A stretch of 5,827 nt of DNA from Fimbriimonadaceae bacterium (GCA_947447315.1 CANFJD010000179.1:1-5827), one strand, 5' to 3'; positions 1 to 5,827 are shown, counted from the stretch's first letter. Program-made: numbers and translations. The notes: generated by a model from the letters alone, not told the origin.

Positions 1-6
1 GGGAGG
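1..6 (+). promoter_or_regulatory. murA ribosome binding site
   Basis: GGGAGG is a strong Shine-Dalgarno sequence at the very left edge. It is 9 bases from the ATG at 16 and only 3 from the ATG at 10, which favours the second start. Anything upstream, including a promoter, lies outside the window. Confidence 0.75.
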
Positions 7-15
7 GATATGAGC

Positions 16-1311
16 ATGCAAGCGTTTTCAATTCAGGGAGGACGCCGTCTCGTTGGGACGGTGGATGTTACGGGTAGTAAAAACTCAGCTTTGAGTTTGC
101 TTTCTGCCGTTCTACTATCGGAGGGCGAGATTGTCCTTCGGAACACCCCGGACATCGTGGATGTACGATCGAAAGCTCGTCTCCTGCAGTCTCTAGGTGC
201 CGTGATTGAGTGGAACGGTAACGATTTGCGAATCGACTGCTCCAACATTGACTCCTGGAAGGTTGACAGTGACCTTGCTCAGAGCATCCGCACTTCCTTC
301 TTTTTGATGGGGCCGCTTTTGGCACGCCTTGGCAAGGCCTATCTGCCCGGACCCGGCGGCTGCCGAATTGGTGCCCGTCCGGTGGACTACCACCTCAAGG
401 GCCTCGCGGCACTTGGAGCAACGATTGAACAGGAAAACGGCTATTACGTTGCCGAAACTCGTGGTTTGAAGGGTTGCCCAATCTACTTGGATAAGCCAAG
501 CCCAGGCGCGACTCAACATTTGATGGTGGCGGCGGTGCTGGCGAAGGGAGTGACCACCATCCAGAATGCGGCCATGGAGCCGGAAGTAACGTCGCTCGCC
601 GATTTTCTTAATGCGATGGGTGCGCGTGTCACCGGAGCGGGCACGTCGATGATCGAGATCGAAGGTGTGAAGCAGTTAACCGGCACGAACTTCAGGGTGG
701 CTTCGGACCGAATCCAGGCGGGCACCTACATGTTGGCGGCGGCGATCACGGGTGGTGACATCACGGTTCGCGGACTGATTCCCGACGCTCAGGCGCCGAT
801 TGTTTCTAAACTTCAGGAATCCGGGGCTCAGGTCACCGTCGGTTACGACGAGATTCGGGTGGTGGCGAAGGATCGCTTGAAGGCGGTTAAGATTCGCACG
901 ATGCCTTATCCGGGATTTCCGACCGATCTTCAGCAGCCGATGTGCGCGTTGCTGTCGGTGGCGGATGGCACGAGCATCGTGGAAGAAACGGTTTACGAGA
1001 GCCGCATCGGTCACGTTCGAGAACTGGTTCGAATGGGAGCCGATATTCACCAAACTCAGCTCACTTCGATCATTAGCGGCGTAGAAAAGCTGCAAGGCGC
1101 AGAAGTGGAAGCATCGGACCTCCGCGCTGGCGCGGCGCTGGTGTTGGCAGGAATGGCGGCCGAAGGCAATACAATTATTAGAAGCATTCACCATATCGAC
1201 CGCGGATACGAGCGCTTGGAGCAGACCATGAATTCTCTCGGTGCCTCGATTGAGCGCATTGCCGTGAGTGACCCCACGGGGGCATGGTCGCAGGCGACCG
1301 AAGCGTTTTGA
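16..1311 (+). CDS. murA: UDP-N-acetylglucosamine 1-carboxyvinyltransferase (MurA)
   Basis: Transfers enolpyruvate from phosphoenolpyruvate to UDP-GlcNAc, the first committed cytoplasmic step of peptidoglycan synthesis. I start it at the ATG at 16: the reading MQAFSIQG aligns with the E. coli start MDKFRVQG, and GGGAGG at 1-6 is 9 bases away. The in-frame ATG at 10 leaves only 3 bases. From this start (431 aa; family about 420) the substrate residues are K22 and N23 (GSKNSAL). The catalytic loop PGGCRIGARPVD has Cys116, the fosfomycin target, so no Cys-to-Asp resistance form. The general-base region FPTD has Asp304, and the C-terminal arginines are R370 (DLRAG) and R396 (HIDRGY). The usual C-terminus ends near GASIERI; here about 14 extra residues follow and overlap mreB. 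The Cys loop and FPTD motif separate it from the related AroA. Identification is very secure; only the start is open. Confidence 0.97.
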   Translation: MQAFSIQGGRRLVGTVDVTGSKNSALSLLSAVLLSEGEIVLRNTPDIVDVRSKARLLQSLGAVIEWNGNDLRIDCSNIDSWKVDSDLAQSIRTSFFLMGPLLARLGKAYLPGPGGCRIGARPVDYHLKGLAALGATIEQENGYYVAETRGLKGCPIYLDKPSPGATQHLMVAAVLAKGVTTIQNAAMEPEVTSLADFLNAMGARVTGAGTSMIEIEGVKQLTGTNFRVASDRIQAGTYMLAAAITGGDITVRGLIPDAQAPIVSKLQESGAQVTVGYDEIRVVAKDRLKAVKIRTMPYPGFPTDLQQPMCALLSVADGTSIVEETVYESRIGHVRELVRMGADIHQTQLTSIISGVEKLQGAEVEASDLRAGAALVLAGMAAEGNTIIRSIHHIDRGYERLEQTMNSLGASIERIAVSDPTGAWSQATEAF

Positions 1312-2327
1312 AATTCGTTCCGGAAATAGGCATCGACCTCGGTACGGCGAACATCATTGTTTACCGCCGTGGGAAGGGCATCGTGCTCTCTGAGCCCACG
1401 GTGGTAGCGATGAGCATTAACAATGGCCGCGTGCTGGCGGTTGGGCTGGAGGCCCGCGATATGCTCGGGCGCACGCCTGGCAATATTGCCGCAATTCGAC
1501 CGCTAAAAGACGGAGTCATTGCCGACTACACAACCACGCTCAAGATGTTGGAATACATCATTGACAAAACGTGTGGCACCCGATTTCCCTTTAAACTTCG
1601 ACCGACCACATTGATTTGTGTCCCGAGCGGCGTGACGAATGTGGAGCGACGCGCAGTTATTCAGGCCGCCAGGGAAGCTGGCGCTGGACTAGCCATGACC
1701 ATAGAGGAACCGATGGCGGCAGCAATCGGTGCGGGACTTCCCATTTCGGCACCGGGCGGAAACATGGTGGTGGATATCGGCGGTGGTACTTCGGATATCG
1801 CGGTGATCTCTCTCGGAGGAATCGTACTTTCCCAGAGTTTGCGCGTGGGCGGAAACAAGATGGACGAGGCGATTATTCGCCATATCCGCAATGTCTACAA
1901 TTTGATGATCGGTGATCCAACTGCCGAGGAAATCAAGATCAAGATTGGCTCGGCATATTCGTTAGATCCCGAATTGCGAATGGAAATTCGCGGTCGAGAC
2001 CTGGTGGCTGGCTTGCCGAAGTCGGTGGAGATTACGAGTTCGGAGATTAGGGAAGCACTTTCAGAGCCAGTCCGTCAAATCGCGGAGAAGCTTTGCTCCG
2101 TGCTGGAGGAAACACCGCCCGAATTGGCTTCGGATGTCATCGAGCGAGGAATCACTCTTACCGGTGGCGGCTCACTGCTAAGAGGGTTGGACAGACTTTT
2201 GTCTGACATTACTGACATACCAGTTCGCGTGGCGGATAACGCGCTTAACTGCGTGGCGATCGGAACCGGTCGGGCTTTGGAAGAGCTCCCGGCAATCCGC
2301 AGTAGTGGCGCTGTCAGCACCATCTAA
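1284..2327 (+). CDS. mreB: Rod shape-determining protein MreB (bacterial actin homologue)
   Basis: Membrane-associated ATP-binding actin homologue that forms short filaments under the inner membrane and orients the elongasome, so wall synthesis keeps the rod shape. The whole actin fold is present (347 aa from this ATG; family 330-350): phosphate-1 motif DLGTAN at 18-23, VPSGVTNVERRA at 113-124, TIEEP at 139-143 with the ATP-hydrolysis Glu, phosphate-2 motif DIGGGTSD at 164-171, and adenosine motif LTGGGSLLRG at 292-301. The start is uncertain. ATG 1284 overlaps murA by 28 bases and gives 14 residues before IGIDLG. TTG 1308 overlaps the murA stop as TTGA and gives MKFVPE before IGIDLG, closer to short MreB N-termini such as that of Thermotoga. 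Neither has a strong ribosome site, so translation is probably coupled to murA. No mreC or mreD follows; glyA does. Mbl/MreBH-type paralogues cannot be excluded by eye. Confidence 0.96.
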   Translation: MVAGDRSVLKFVPEIGIDLGTANIIVYRRGKGIVLSEPTVVAMSINNGRVLAVGLEARDMLGRTPGNIAAIRPLKDGVIADYTTTLKMLEYIIDKTCGTRFPFKLRPTTLICVPSGVTNVERRAVIQAAREAGAGLAMTIEEPMAAAIGAGLPISAPGGNMVVDIGGGTSDIAVISLGGIVLSQSLRVGGNKMDEAIIRHIRNVYNLMIGDPTAEEIKIKIGSAYSLDPELRMEIRGRDLVAGLPKSVEITSSEIREALSEPVRQIAEKLCSVLEETPPELASDVIERGITLTGGGSLLRGLDRLLSDITDIPVRVADNALNCVAIGTGRALEELPAIRSSGAVSTI

Positions 2328-2344
2328 GCCCTCGGTCGGAGGGC
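2328..2344 (+). other. Short perfect hairpin between mreB and glyA
   Basis: GCCCTC (2328-2333) and GAGGGC (2339-2344) form a perfect 6-bp GC-rich stem around the 5-base loop GGTCG, beginning on the base after the mreB stop codon. No T run follows (the next bases are CGGGGAGTCC), so it is not a canonical intrinsic terminator. It sits one base upstream of the glyA ribosome site. It might protect the mreB transcript end, slow glyA translation or mark an RNA processing point; the sequence does not decide. Confidence 0.5.
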
Positions 2345-2345
2345 C

Positions 2346-2351
2346 GGGGAG
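2346..2351 (+). promoter_or_regulatory. Probable glyA ribosome binding site
   Basis: GGGGAG lies 11 bases before the ATG at 2363, somewhat long but usable, and directly follows the mreB-glyA hairpin. The only other nearby in-frame start, GTG 2369, would be 17 bases away, so ATG 2363 is preferred. Confidence 0.55.
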
Positions 2352-2362
2352 TCCTTCATAAT

Positions 2363-3682
2363 ATGGGGGTGATCAATGCTCATGTCAATCCTCATCGCAT
2401 TCCGTTGGCCGAGGCCGACCCGGTAATTGCGGAACTCCTCATTCGGGAAGAGAAGCGACAAGAAAACAATCTGGAGCTGATTGCAAGCGAGAATATCGCC
2501 AGCACCGCCGTTCGGGAAGCCATGGCGAGCGCGTTGACCGACAAATATGCGGAAGGCTATCCCGGGGCGCGTTACTACGGTGGCTGTGAGGTAGTTGACG
2601 AGGTGGAAAACCTGGCTCGCGACCGTGTCAAGGAGCTGTTCGGCGCGGAATACGCCAACGTTCAGCCCCACAGTGGATCACAGGCGAATACAGCGGTTTA
2701 CTTTACTTTCATCAAGCCCGGGGATTCCGTCATGGGGATGGATCTCTCACACGGTGGTCACCTGACGCACGGATCGGCGGTGAACTTTAGTGGTCAGTTG
2801 TATCACTTCTCGGCCTACGGGATTGATACGGACACTGGGTTTATTGACTACGATAAGGTTGCCGACCAGGTCGCGCAAGTGAAGCCAAAGATGTTGACCG
2901 TGGGGGCCAGCGCTTACTCTCGAGCGATTGATTACGCGAAGTTTCGGGAGATTGCCGATTCGGTGGGCGCGTTTCTGTTCGCGGACATCGCGCACCCGGC
3001 CGGACTGATTGCCAAGGGGAATTTGCCCTCTCCAATTCCTTACGCGCACGTGGTGACTTCGACGACCCACAAGACGCTGCGGGGACCACGGGGAGGCATC
3101 ATTTTGATGGGGAAGGACTTTGAAAATCCGTTCGGTCAGAAAGCCGCGAAATCGGGCCGAACGCTGATGATGAGTGAACTTTTGGATCGCATGGTAATTC
3201 CGGGAGTGCAGGGTGGCGCGTTGATGCACGTAGTGGCGGCAAAGGCGATCGGATTCCGAGAGAACCTTCAACCTGAATTTGGCGAATACACGACGCAGGT
3301 GATTCGGAATGCGAGAGCTTTGGCGGGTGCGTTGACGAATCGGGGTTACCACATCCTCAGCGGGGGTACGGATAATCACCTGATGTTGATTGATTTACGG
3401 AACAAGGAGATTTCGGGCAAGTTGGCGCAGACGGCGTTGGATGCCGCTAGCATCACATGCAATAAGAACTCGGTGCCAAATGACGATAAGTCGCCGCTTG
3501 TGACTTCAGGAATTCGGTTGGGAACCCCAGCACTTACTACTCGCGGAATGCGGGAAGCTGAAATGGAGGAAGTGGCAGGGTTGATCGACCGGGTGGTCGT
3601 GAACGCGACGGACGAAGCGAATCTGGAACGGGTTCGGCAGGATGTAGTGGCCTTGACCGCTCGATTTCCTATCCATGGGTGA
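2363..3682 (+). CDS. glyA: Serine hydroxymethyltransferase (GlyA)
   Basis: PLP enzyme of the cytoplasm that interconverts serine plus tetrahydrofolate with glycine plus 5,10-methylene-THF, the main entry to one-carbon metabolism. At 439 aa it is slightly longer than the E. coli enzyme (417). Visible landmarks are ELIASEN at 38-44, the substrate/PLP segment YPGARYYGG at 66-74, QPHSGSQAN at 101-109, FADIAHPAGL at 206-215 with PLP-ring Asp208 and His211, and the Schiff-base lysine K237 in STTHKTLRGPRGG. Carboxylate-binding R385 is in SGIRLGTPA. Two differences from E. coli: an extra loop near 251-275 before the PGVQGG motif (279-284), as in Bacteroidetes/Planctomycetes-type enzymes, and Ala285 where QGGP normally has proline. 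All key catalytic residues remain, so it should be active. It follows mreB by 35 bases and precedes the sigma gene by 6, so it is probably in the same transcript. Confidence 0.97.
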   Translation: MGVINAHVNPHRIPLAEADPVIAELLIREEKRQENNLELIASENIASTAVREAMASALTDKYAEGYPGARYYGGCEVVDEVENLARDRVKELFGAEYANVQPHSGSQANTAVYFTFIKPGDSVMGMDLSHGGHLTHGSAVNFSGQLYHFSAYGIDTDTGFIDYDKVADQVAQVKPKMLTVGASAYSRAIDYAKFREIADSVGAFLFADIAHPAGLIAKGNLPSPIPYAHVVTSTTHKTLRGPRGGIILMGKDFENPFGQKAAKSGRTLMMSELLDRMVIPGVQGGALMHVVAAKAIGFRENLQPEFGEYTTQVIRNARALAGALTNRGYHILSGGTDNHLMLIDLRNKEISGKLAQTALDAASITCNKNSVPNDDKSPLVTSGIRLGTPALTTRGMREAEMEEVAGLIDRVVVNATDEANLERVRQDVVALTARFPIHG

Positions 3683-3684
3683 GG
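3681..3684 (+). promoter_or_regulatory. Sigma factor ribosome binding site overlapping the glyA stop
   Basis: GAGG overlaps the last two bases of the glyA TGA and lies 4 bases before the GTG start at 3689. The spacing is short, but no better site exists nearby. Its overlap with the glyA stop suggests that sigma translation depends on ribosomes finishing glyA. Confidence 0.5.
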
Positions 3685-3688
3685 TTTC

Positions 3689-4381
3689 GTGGGTATTTTA
3701 GGGCAAAAAGGGCTAAAACCCGGTAACGAAGCGGTTGCGCAGTCGTCTGCACCTCTAGTCGTGGTTGAGGGAACAACGTTGGATTACAGTGCTGCGGGGA
3801 GGGTTAGCCTATCGCATGCAAGCGATCAAGTCTTGGTGATCCGAGCGCGGGAAGGGGACTACGACGCGTTTGAGGAGCTGTTCAGCCGCTACCGATTGTT
3901 GGTGTATCGATTTGCCTACCAAATGACCTCTCGCCGGGATGACGCCGAGGATATGGTGCAAGAGGCATTTGTTCGGGCGTACCAAAATCTTCACCGCTAT
4001 CGGGATGAGGCCAAGTTCACCACCTGGTTGCTTCGAATCGTCTCGAACCTGTGTACGGACCAGGCAAGGATGAGTACCCGGCGGACCAACCTTGAACAGC
4101 AAGAAGCTTCCGGGGCGCTGGACTGGATGACACTTGGCAATCCCGATGACCCGGTGAACAATTTGGAGAGTGATCGCCGAAAAGTGATGCTTCGCAAGGC
4201 ACTCCTTGCTCTGCCAGTGCACCACCGAACGATGATTGTGTTGCGTGATTTGGAGGAGAAGGATTATCCCGAGATTGCGGGAATATTAGGATGTACAGTT
4301 GGGGGCGCAAAGCTGAGGGTGTTGCGCGCTCGCCGAGCACTGCGGGATCGGTTGGTCCCACTACTTACGGAGCCAGTATGA
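3689..4381 (+). CDS. RNA polymerase sigma factor, ECF (sigma-70 family, RpoE-like)
   Basis: Small alternative sigma factor of 230 aa that would direct RNA polymerase to a dedicated promoter set. Region sigma-2 spans about 52-126: DYDAFEELFSRYRLLVYRFA, then DDAEDMVQEAFVRAY (84-98), the core-binding block, then FTTWLLRIVSN (110-120) for -10 recognition. After a charged linker, sigma-4 spans about 167-222, with LLALPVHHRTMIVLRDLEE and the -35 helix-turn-helix DYPEIAGILGCTVGGAKLRV followed by RARRALRDRL. No sigma-1.1 or sigma-3 is present, as expected for ECF. The first 45 or so residues are an extension beyond the usual ECF start, without a domain I recognise. The GTG start has GAGG 4 bases upstream, overlapping the glyA stop; later starts lack a good ribosome site. 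The ATGA junction with the next gene is typical of sigma/anti-sigma pairs. Family is secure; the regulon and ECF subgroup are unknown. Confidence 0.95.
   Translation: MGILGQKGLKPGNEAVAQSSAPLVVVEGTTLDYSAAGRVSLSHASDQVLVIRAREGDYDAFEELFSRYRLLVYRFAYQMTSRRDDAEDMVQEAFVRAYQNLHRYRDEAKFTTWLLRIVSNLCTDQARMSTRRTNLEQQEASGALDWMTLGNPDDPVNNLESDRRKVMLRKALLALPVHHRTMIVLRDLEEKDYPEIAGILGCTVGGAKLRVLRARRALRDRLVPLLTEPV
4369..4372 (+). promoter_or_regulatory. Ribosome binding site that fixes the anti-sigma start
   Basis: GGAG lies 5 bases upstream of the ATG at 4378, inside the end of the sigma gene. This and the ATGA overlap identify 4378 as the start, rather than the ATG at 4291, which would add 29 residues read out of frame through the sigma-4 coding region. 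Confidence 0.75.
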
Positions 4382-5124
4382 ACAAGAAACGTGAAGCCCT
4401 CATTTTAGAGTCTGTCTTTGAACAATGTGAAGTTCTGGCCGGTCTTTCGGCGGGAGAAGAAGCTCGGCGAAAAGAGTATGAGATCATTCGTCAGCAGTTA
4501 CAGTCGCTAAAGTCCGTCCCGGAAGATCAGATGAGCAAGGATCGCTTACGCGATGCCATCTTGAACCGCGGGCTTGGTGATCGAAAGCTAAATCCTTGGC
4601 GAGCCCGGTTGGCCTATTTGGCGGCTCCCGCAGCTTCCTTTGCCTTTGCGTTTGTGGCGATTTTGGTCGTACGATCTGGTTCGCACTCAGGAGAGCCGCG
4701 GATTGTCGTCGATAACTCGACGGTGACTCCGGTTGAGCGCATTCAGATTCCGGTAAACCCGTCGCCGTCACCGGTTGCGGCAGCCTCATTGCCCCAAGAT
4801 TCTCGCAGCGTGAACGTGACCGAAGAGTCATCCGCTCGATTGGTTCGAAGGCTGGCGTCGCGGCGAGGTGGCGGAAACCGACAGGTTCGGAAGAACGAAG
4901 ACCTAGTAATCCCCGAAAATACGCAGTTGGTGTCCATGTCTTCCTCGAACACCACGGATACGGTGCCGGCGCCGCCGGAAGAGAAATTGATTCCGGTAAC
5001 GCTGGGAACCAGCGGCGAAACGTCCAACGGTCCGATCGTGATCATGCAACCTGCGGAATCTGCCGATAAACCGGGCAATGCGACGGAAGTTTCATCGGGA
5101 GCTCACACGCTTGTTGGCGGTTAG
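4378..5124 (+). CDS. Putative membrane-anchored anti-sigma factor without zinc motif
   Basis: Protein of 248 aa with one membrane segment at about 78-99 (AYLAAPAASFAFAFVAILVV), preceded by basic residues (K70, R75, R77), which predicts N-terminus in, C-terminus out. The cytoplasmic part (1-75) is helical and charged. Its section GEEARRKEYEIIRQQLQSLK then KDRLRDAIL resembles the back half of anti-sigma domains, but the H-x3-C-x2-C zinc motif is absent and C17 is the only cysteine there. The outer part (100-248) is rich in Ser, Thr, Pro, Asn and Val, contains a basic patch RRLASRRGGGNRQVRK (157-172), and looks mostly disordered. The role is inferred from the ATGA overlap with the ECF sigma gene, the single membrane span and the charged N-terminus: it would hold the sigma factor at the membrane until an envelope signal releases it. 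I recognise no specific family by sequence. Confidence 0.7.
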   Translation: MNKKREALILESVFEQCEVLAGLSAGEEARRKEYEIIRQQLQSLKSVPEDQMSKDRLRDAILNRGLGDRKLNPWRARLAYLAAPAASFAFAFVAILVVRSGSHSGEPRIVVDNSTVTPVERIQIPVNPSPSPVAAASLPQDSRSVNVTEESSARLVRRLASRRGGGNRQVRKNEDLVIPENTQLVSMSSSNTTDTVPAPPEEKLIPVTLGTSGETSNGPIVIMQPAESADKPGNATEVSSGAHTLVGG

Positions 5125-5827
5125 TTTCGGTTGGTTGTTAGCGGTGCAGGCGACGGTAAAAGCCGCAATTCTCAATAAGGATTCGGCTCCGGTAGCAATC
5201 ACGGTTTTTGCCGATGGTCGGCCTCTGGGTCGGGTGTTTCGATTGGACGAGGATGGCTACTTCGTGGGGCCCCGGATCATAGGAGCGCCGAAGAAGATTT
5301 ACTCGGCGGATCAGAAAGCTGAATTCCGATTTGTTTCCCAAGATGGACTTTCGGGGTTATCTCTCTTGCGGGCTCTGAATCCAAGCGAACTTCCGGGAGG
5401 AAGTTTGGAACTTCCAAGCGATCGCACCGATGGCATGGTGCTTCGGGGATATTTGGTGAGTGGAGACCTGACGCGTCCGGTGGTAGCCGAGGTGACGGGA
5501 CGGATGCGCGCCGGAGTTTTAGATGGGCTTAACCGTTTAGTACCAATCAATGAGATTCGGTATGAGCAGGTGGCGAACCCGTCTACGATTCTGTTTTTCA
5601 AGGATAATGAACTTCACGGCGGCCTGGTCTCAGTTCTATCCCAAACGATTAGCGTGCAAAATAGTGGCGTGGCGGCGGATGCTATGCAGAGTTCGCCGGC
5701 GAATTCGCTCGGATTTACCAACCAACAGTTTCAGAACTATGGCCCAGCCGGGTTAACCGTCGGTTACTTGCTGGGGCCAGACATCATGCGGCGGGTTATC
5801 GAGGGTTTTCGCAGTCCCGCACGGAAA
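5078..5827 (+). CDS. Exported protein of unknown function, truncated by the window end
   Basis: An open frame runs without a stop from ATG 5078 to the last base (250 codons, 3' end missing). The N-terminus reads as a Sec signal peptide: basic n-region MRRKFHRELTR (1-11), hydrophobic core LLAVSFGWLLAV (12-23), likely cleavage after A25 (V-Q-A) or A29 (V-K-A). The mature part starts AAILNKDSAPVAITVFADGRPLG and alternates hydrophobic and polar residues, suggesting beta structure; the stretch near 193-225 is rich in Asn, Gln, Ser and Gly. No cysteine, lipobox or later membrane span is visible in the part present. The start lies 47 bases inside the anti-sigma gene. ATG 5078 lacks a clear ribosome site; TTG 5111 has GGGAG 9 bases upstream but would lose the basic n-region. 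I do not recognise the family. Position suggests an envelope partner or sensor of the sigma/anti-sigma pair, which is inference. Confidence 0.8.
   Translation, partial: MRRKFHRELTRLLAVSFGWLLAVQATVKAAILNKDSAPVAITVFADGRPLGRVFRLDEDGYFVGPRIIGAPKKIYSADQKAEFRFVSQDGLSGLSLLRALNPSELPGGSLELPSDRTDGMVLRGYLVSGDLTRPVVAEVTGRMRAGVLDGLNRLVPINEIRYEQVANPSTILFFKDNELHGGLVSVLSQTISVQNSGVAADAMQSSPANSLGFTNQQFQNYGPAGLTVGYLLGPDIMRRVIEGFRSPARK
5097..5101 (+). promoter_or_regulatory. Candidate internal ribosome site for the exported protein
   Basis: GGGAG lies 9 bases before the in-frame TTG at 5111, within the last codons of the anti-sigma gene. It competes with ATG 5078, which encodes the better signal peptide but has no convincing Shine-Dalgarno sequence. 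It may simply be coding sequence. Confidence 0.3.

Noticed and set aside
676..1194. 172-aa open frame on the minus strand inside murA
   Set aside because: Shadow of murA codon bias; the composition (many Arg, His, Asn) is typical of antisense frames and no motif is seen.
16..1311. AroA (EPSP synthase) as an alternative to MurA
   Set aside because: The PGGCRIGARPVD cysteine loop, FPTD and HIDRGY motifs are MurA-specific.
1774..1800. Two GATATC sites flanking a G-rich stretch in mreB
   Set aside because: They encode the conserved DIGGGTSDI phosphate motif, so the repeat is explained by the protein.
2357..2362. CATAAT resembling a -10 promoter box just before glyA
   Set aside because: No -35-like hexamer sits 16-18 bases upstream, and a start there would place transcription inside the glyA start codons.
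2747..3379. 210-aa open frame on the minus strand inside glyA
   Set aside because: It lies opposite a certain glyA, its product is Arg/His/Ser-rich with no recognisable motif, and no ribosome site or neighbour supports it.
3811..3826. ATCGC/GCGAT inverted repeat with a GCATGC core
   Set aside because: A 5-bp stem inside coding sequence with no flanking signal; expected by chance in a window this size.
3796..3839. GGGGAGGG followed by an ATG at 3816 opening a 7-codon frame, with the first 9 bases matching the murA start
   Set aside because: Lies within the sigma coding frame; spacing of 12 bases, tiny size and a 9-base match are compatible with chance.
4291..4377. 29-codon upstream extension of the anti-sigma gene from ATG 4291
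   Set aside because: It reads out of frame through the sigma-4 region. ATG 4378 has GGAG 5 bases upstream and an ATGA overlap with the sigma stop.

Overview
The window is a densely packed, single-strand (+) bacterial operon segment with six genes and almost no intergenic DNA. In order they are murA (UDP-GlcNAc enolpyruvyl transferase), mreB (rod-shape actin), glyA (serine hydroxymethyltransferase), an ECF sigma factor, a single-pass membrane protein that is probably its anti-sigma factor, and the first 250 codons of an unrecognised exported protein that runs off the right edge. No tRNA, rRNA, CRISPR array, insertion sequence or extended repeat was seen.

The organism makes peptidoglycan and is probably rod-shaped. 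Base composition looks moderately GC-rich. The glyA product carries the longer loop before its PG-x-QGG motif that I associate with Bacteroidetes/Planctomycetes-like SHMTs rather than the E. coli form. The gene order murA-mreB-glyA-sigma is not that of the model Proteobacteria or Firmicutes. A deep-branching phylum such as Armatimonadota would fit, but this is a low-confidence guess from memory, not from a search.

Layout: 1-1311 murA, cut just upstream of its ribosome site. 1284-2327 mreB, overlapping the murA end. 2328-2362 is the only real gap (35 bases) and holds a perfect 6-bp hairpin and the glyA ribosome site. 2363-3682 glyA. 3689-4381 ECF sigma, 6 bases after glyA. 4378-5124 putative anti-sigma, sharing an ATGA stop/start overlap with sigma. 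5078 to the window end is an exported protein whose start lies inside the anti-sigma gene.

How the genes may work together: murA supplies the first committed step of peptidoglycan precursor synthesis and mreB directs where wall is inserted. glyA feeds one-carbon units and glycine. The last three genes look like a transmembrane signalling module: sigma factor, membrane-tethered inhibitor with a large extracytoplasmic tail, and an exported partner. Their coupling to wall-synthesis genes suggests, by inference only, an envelope-related stress or growth response. The sigma/anti-sigma/exported-protein trio is the least ordinary part of the window, because the putative anti-sigma lacks the usual zinc motif and the exported protein belongs to no family I recognise.
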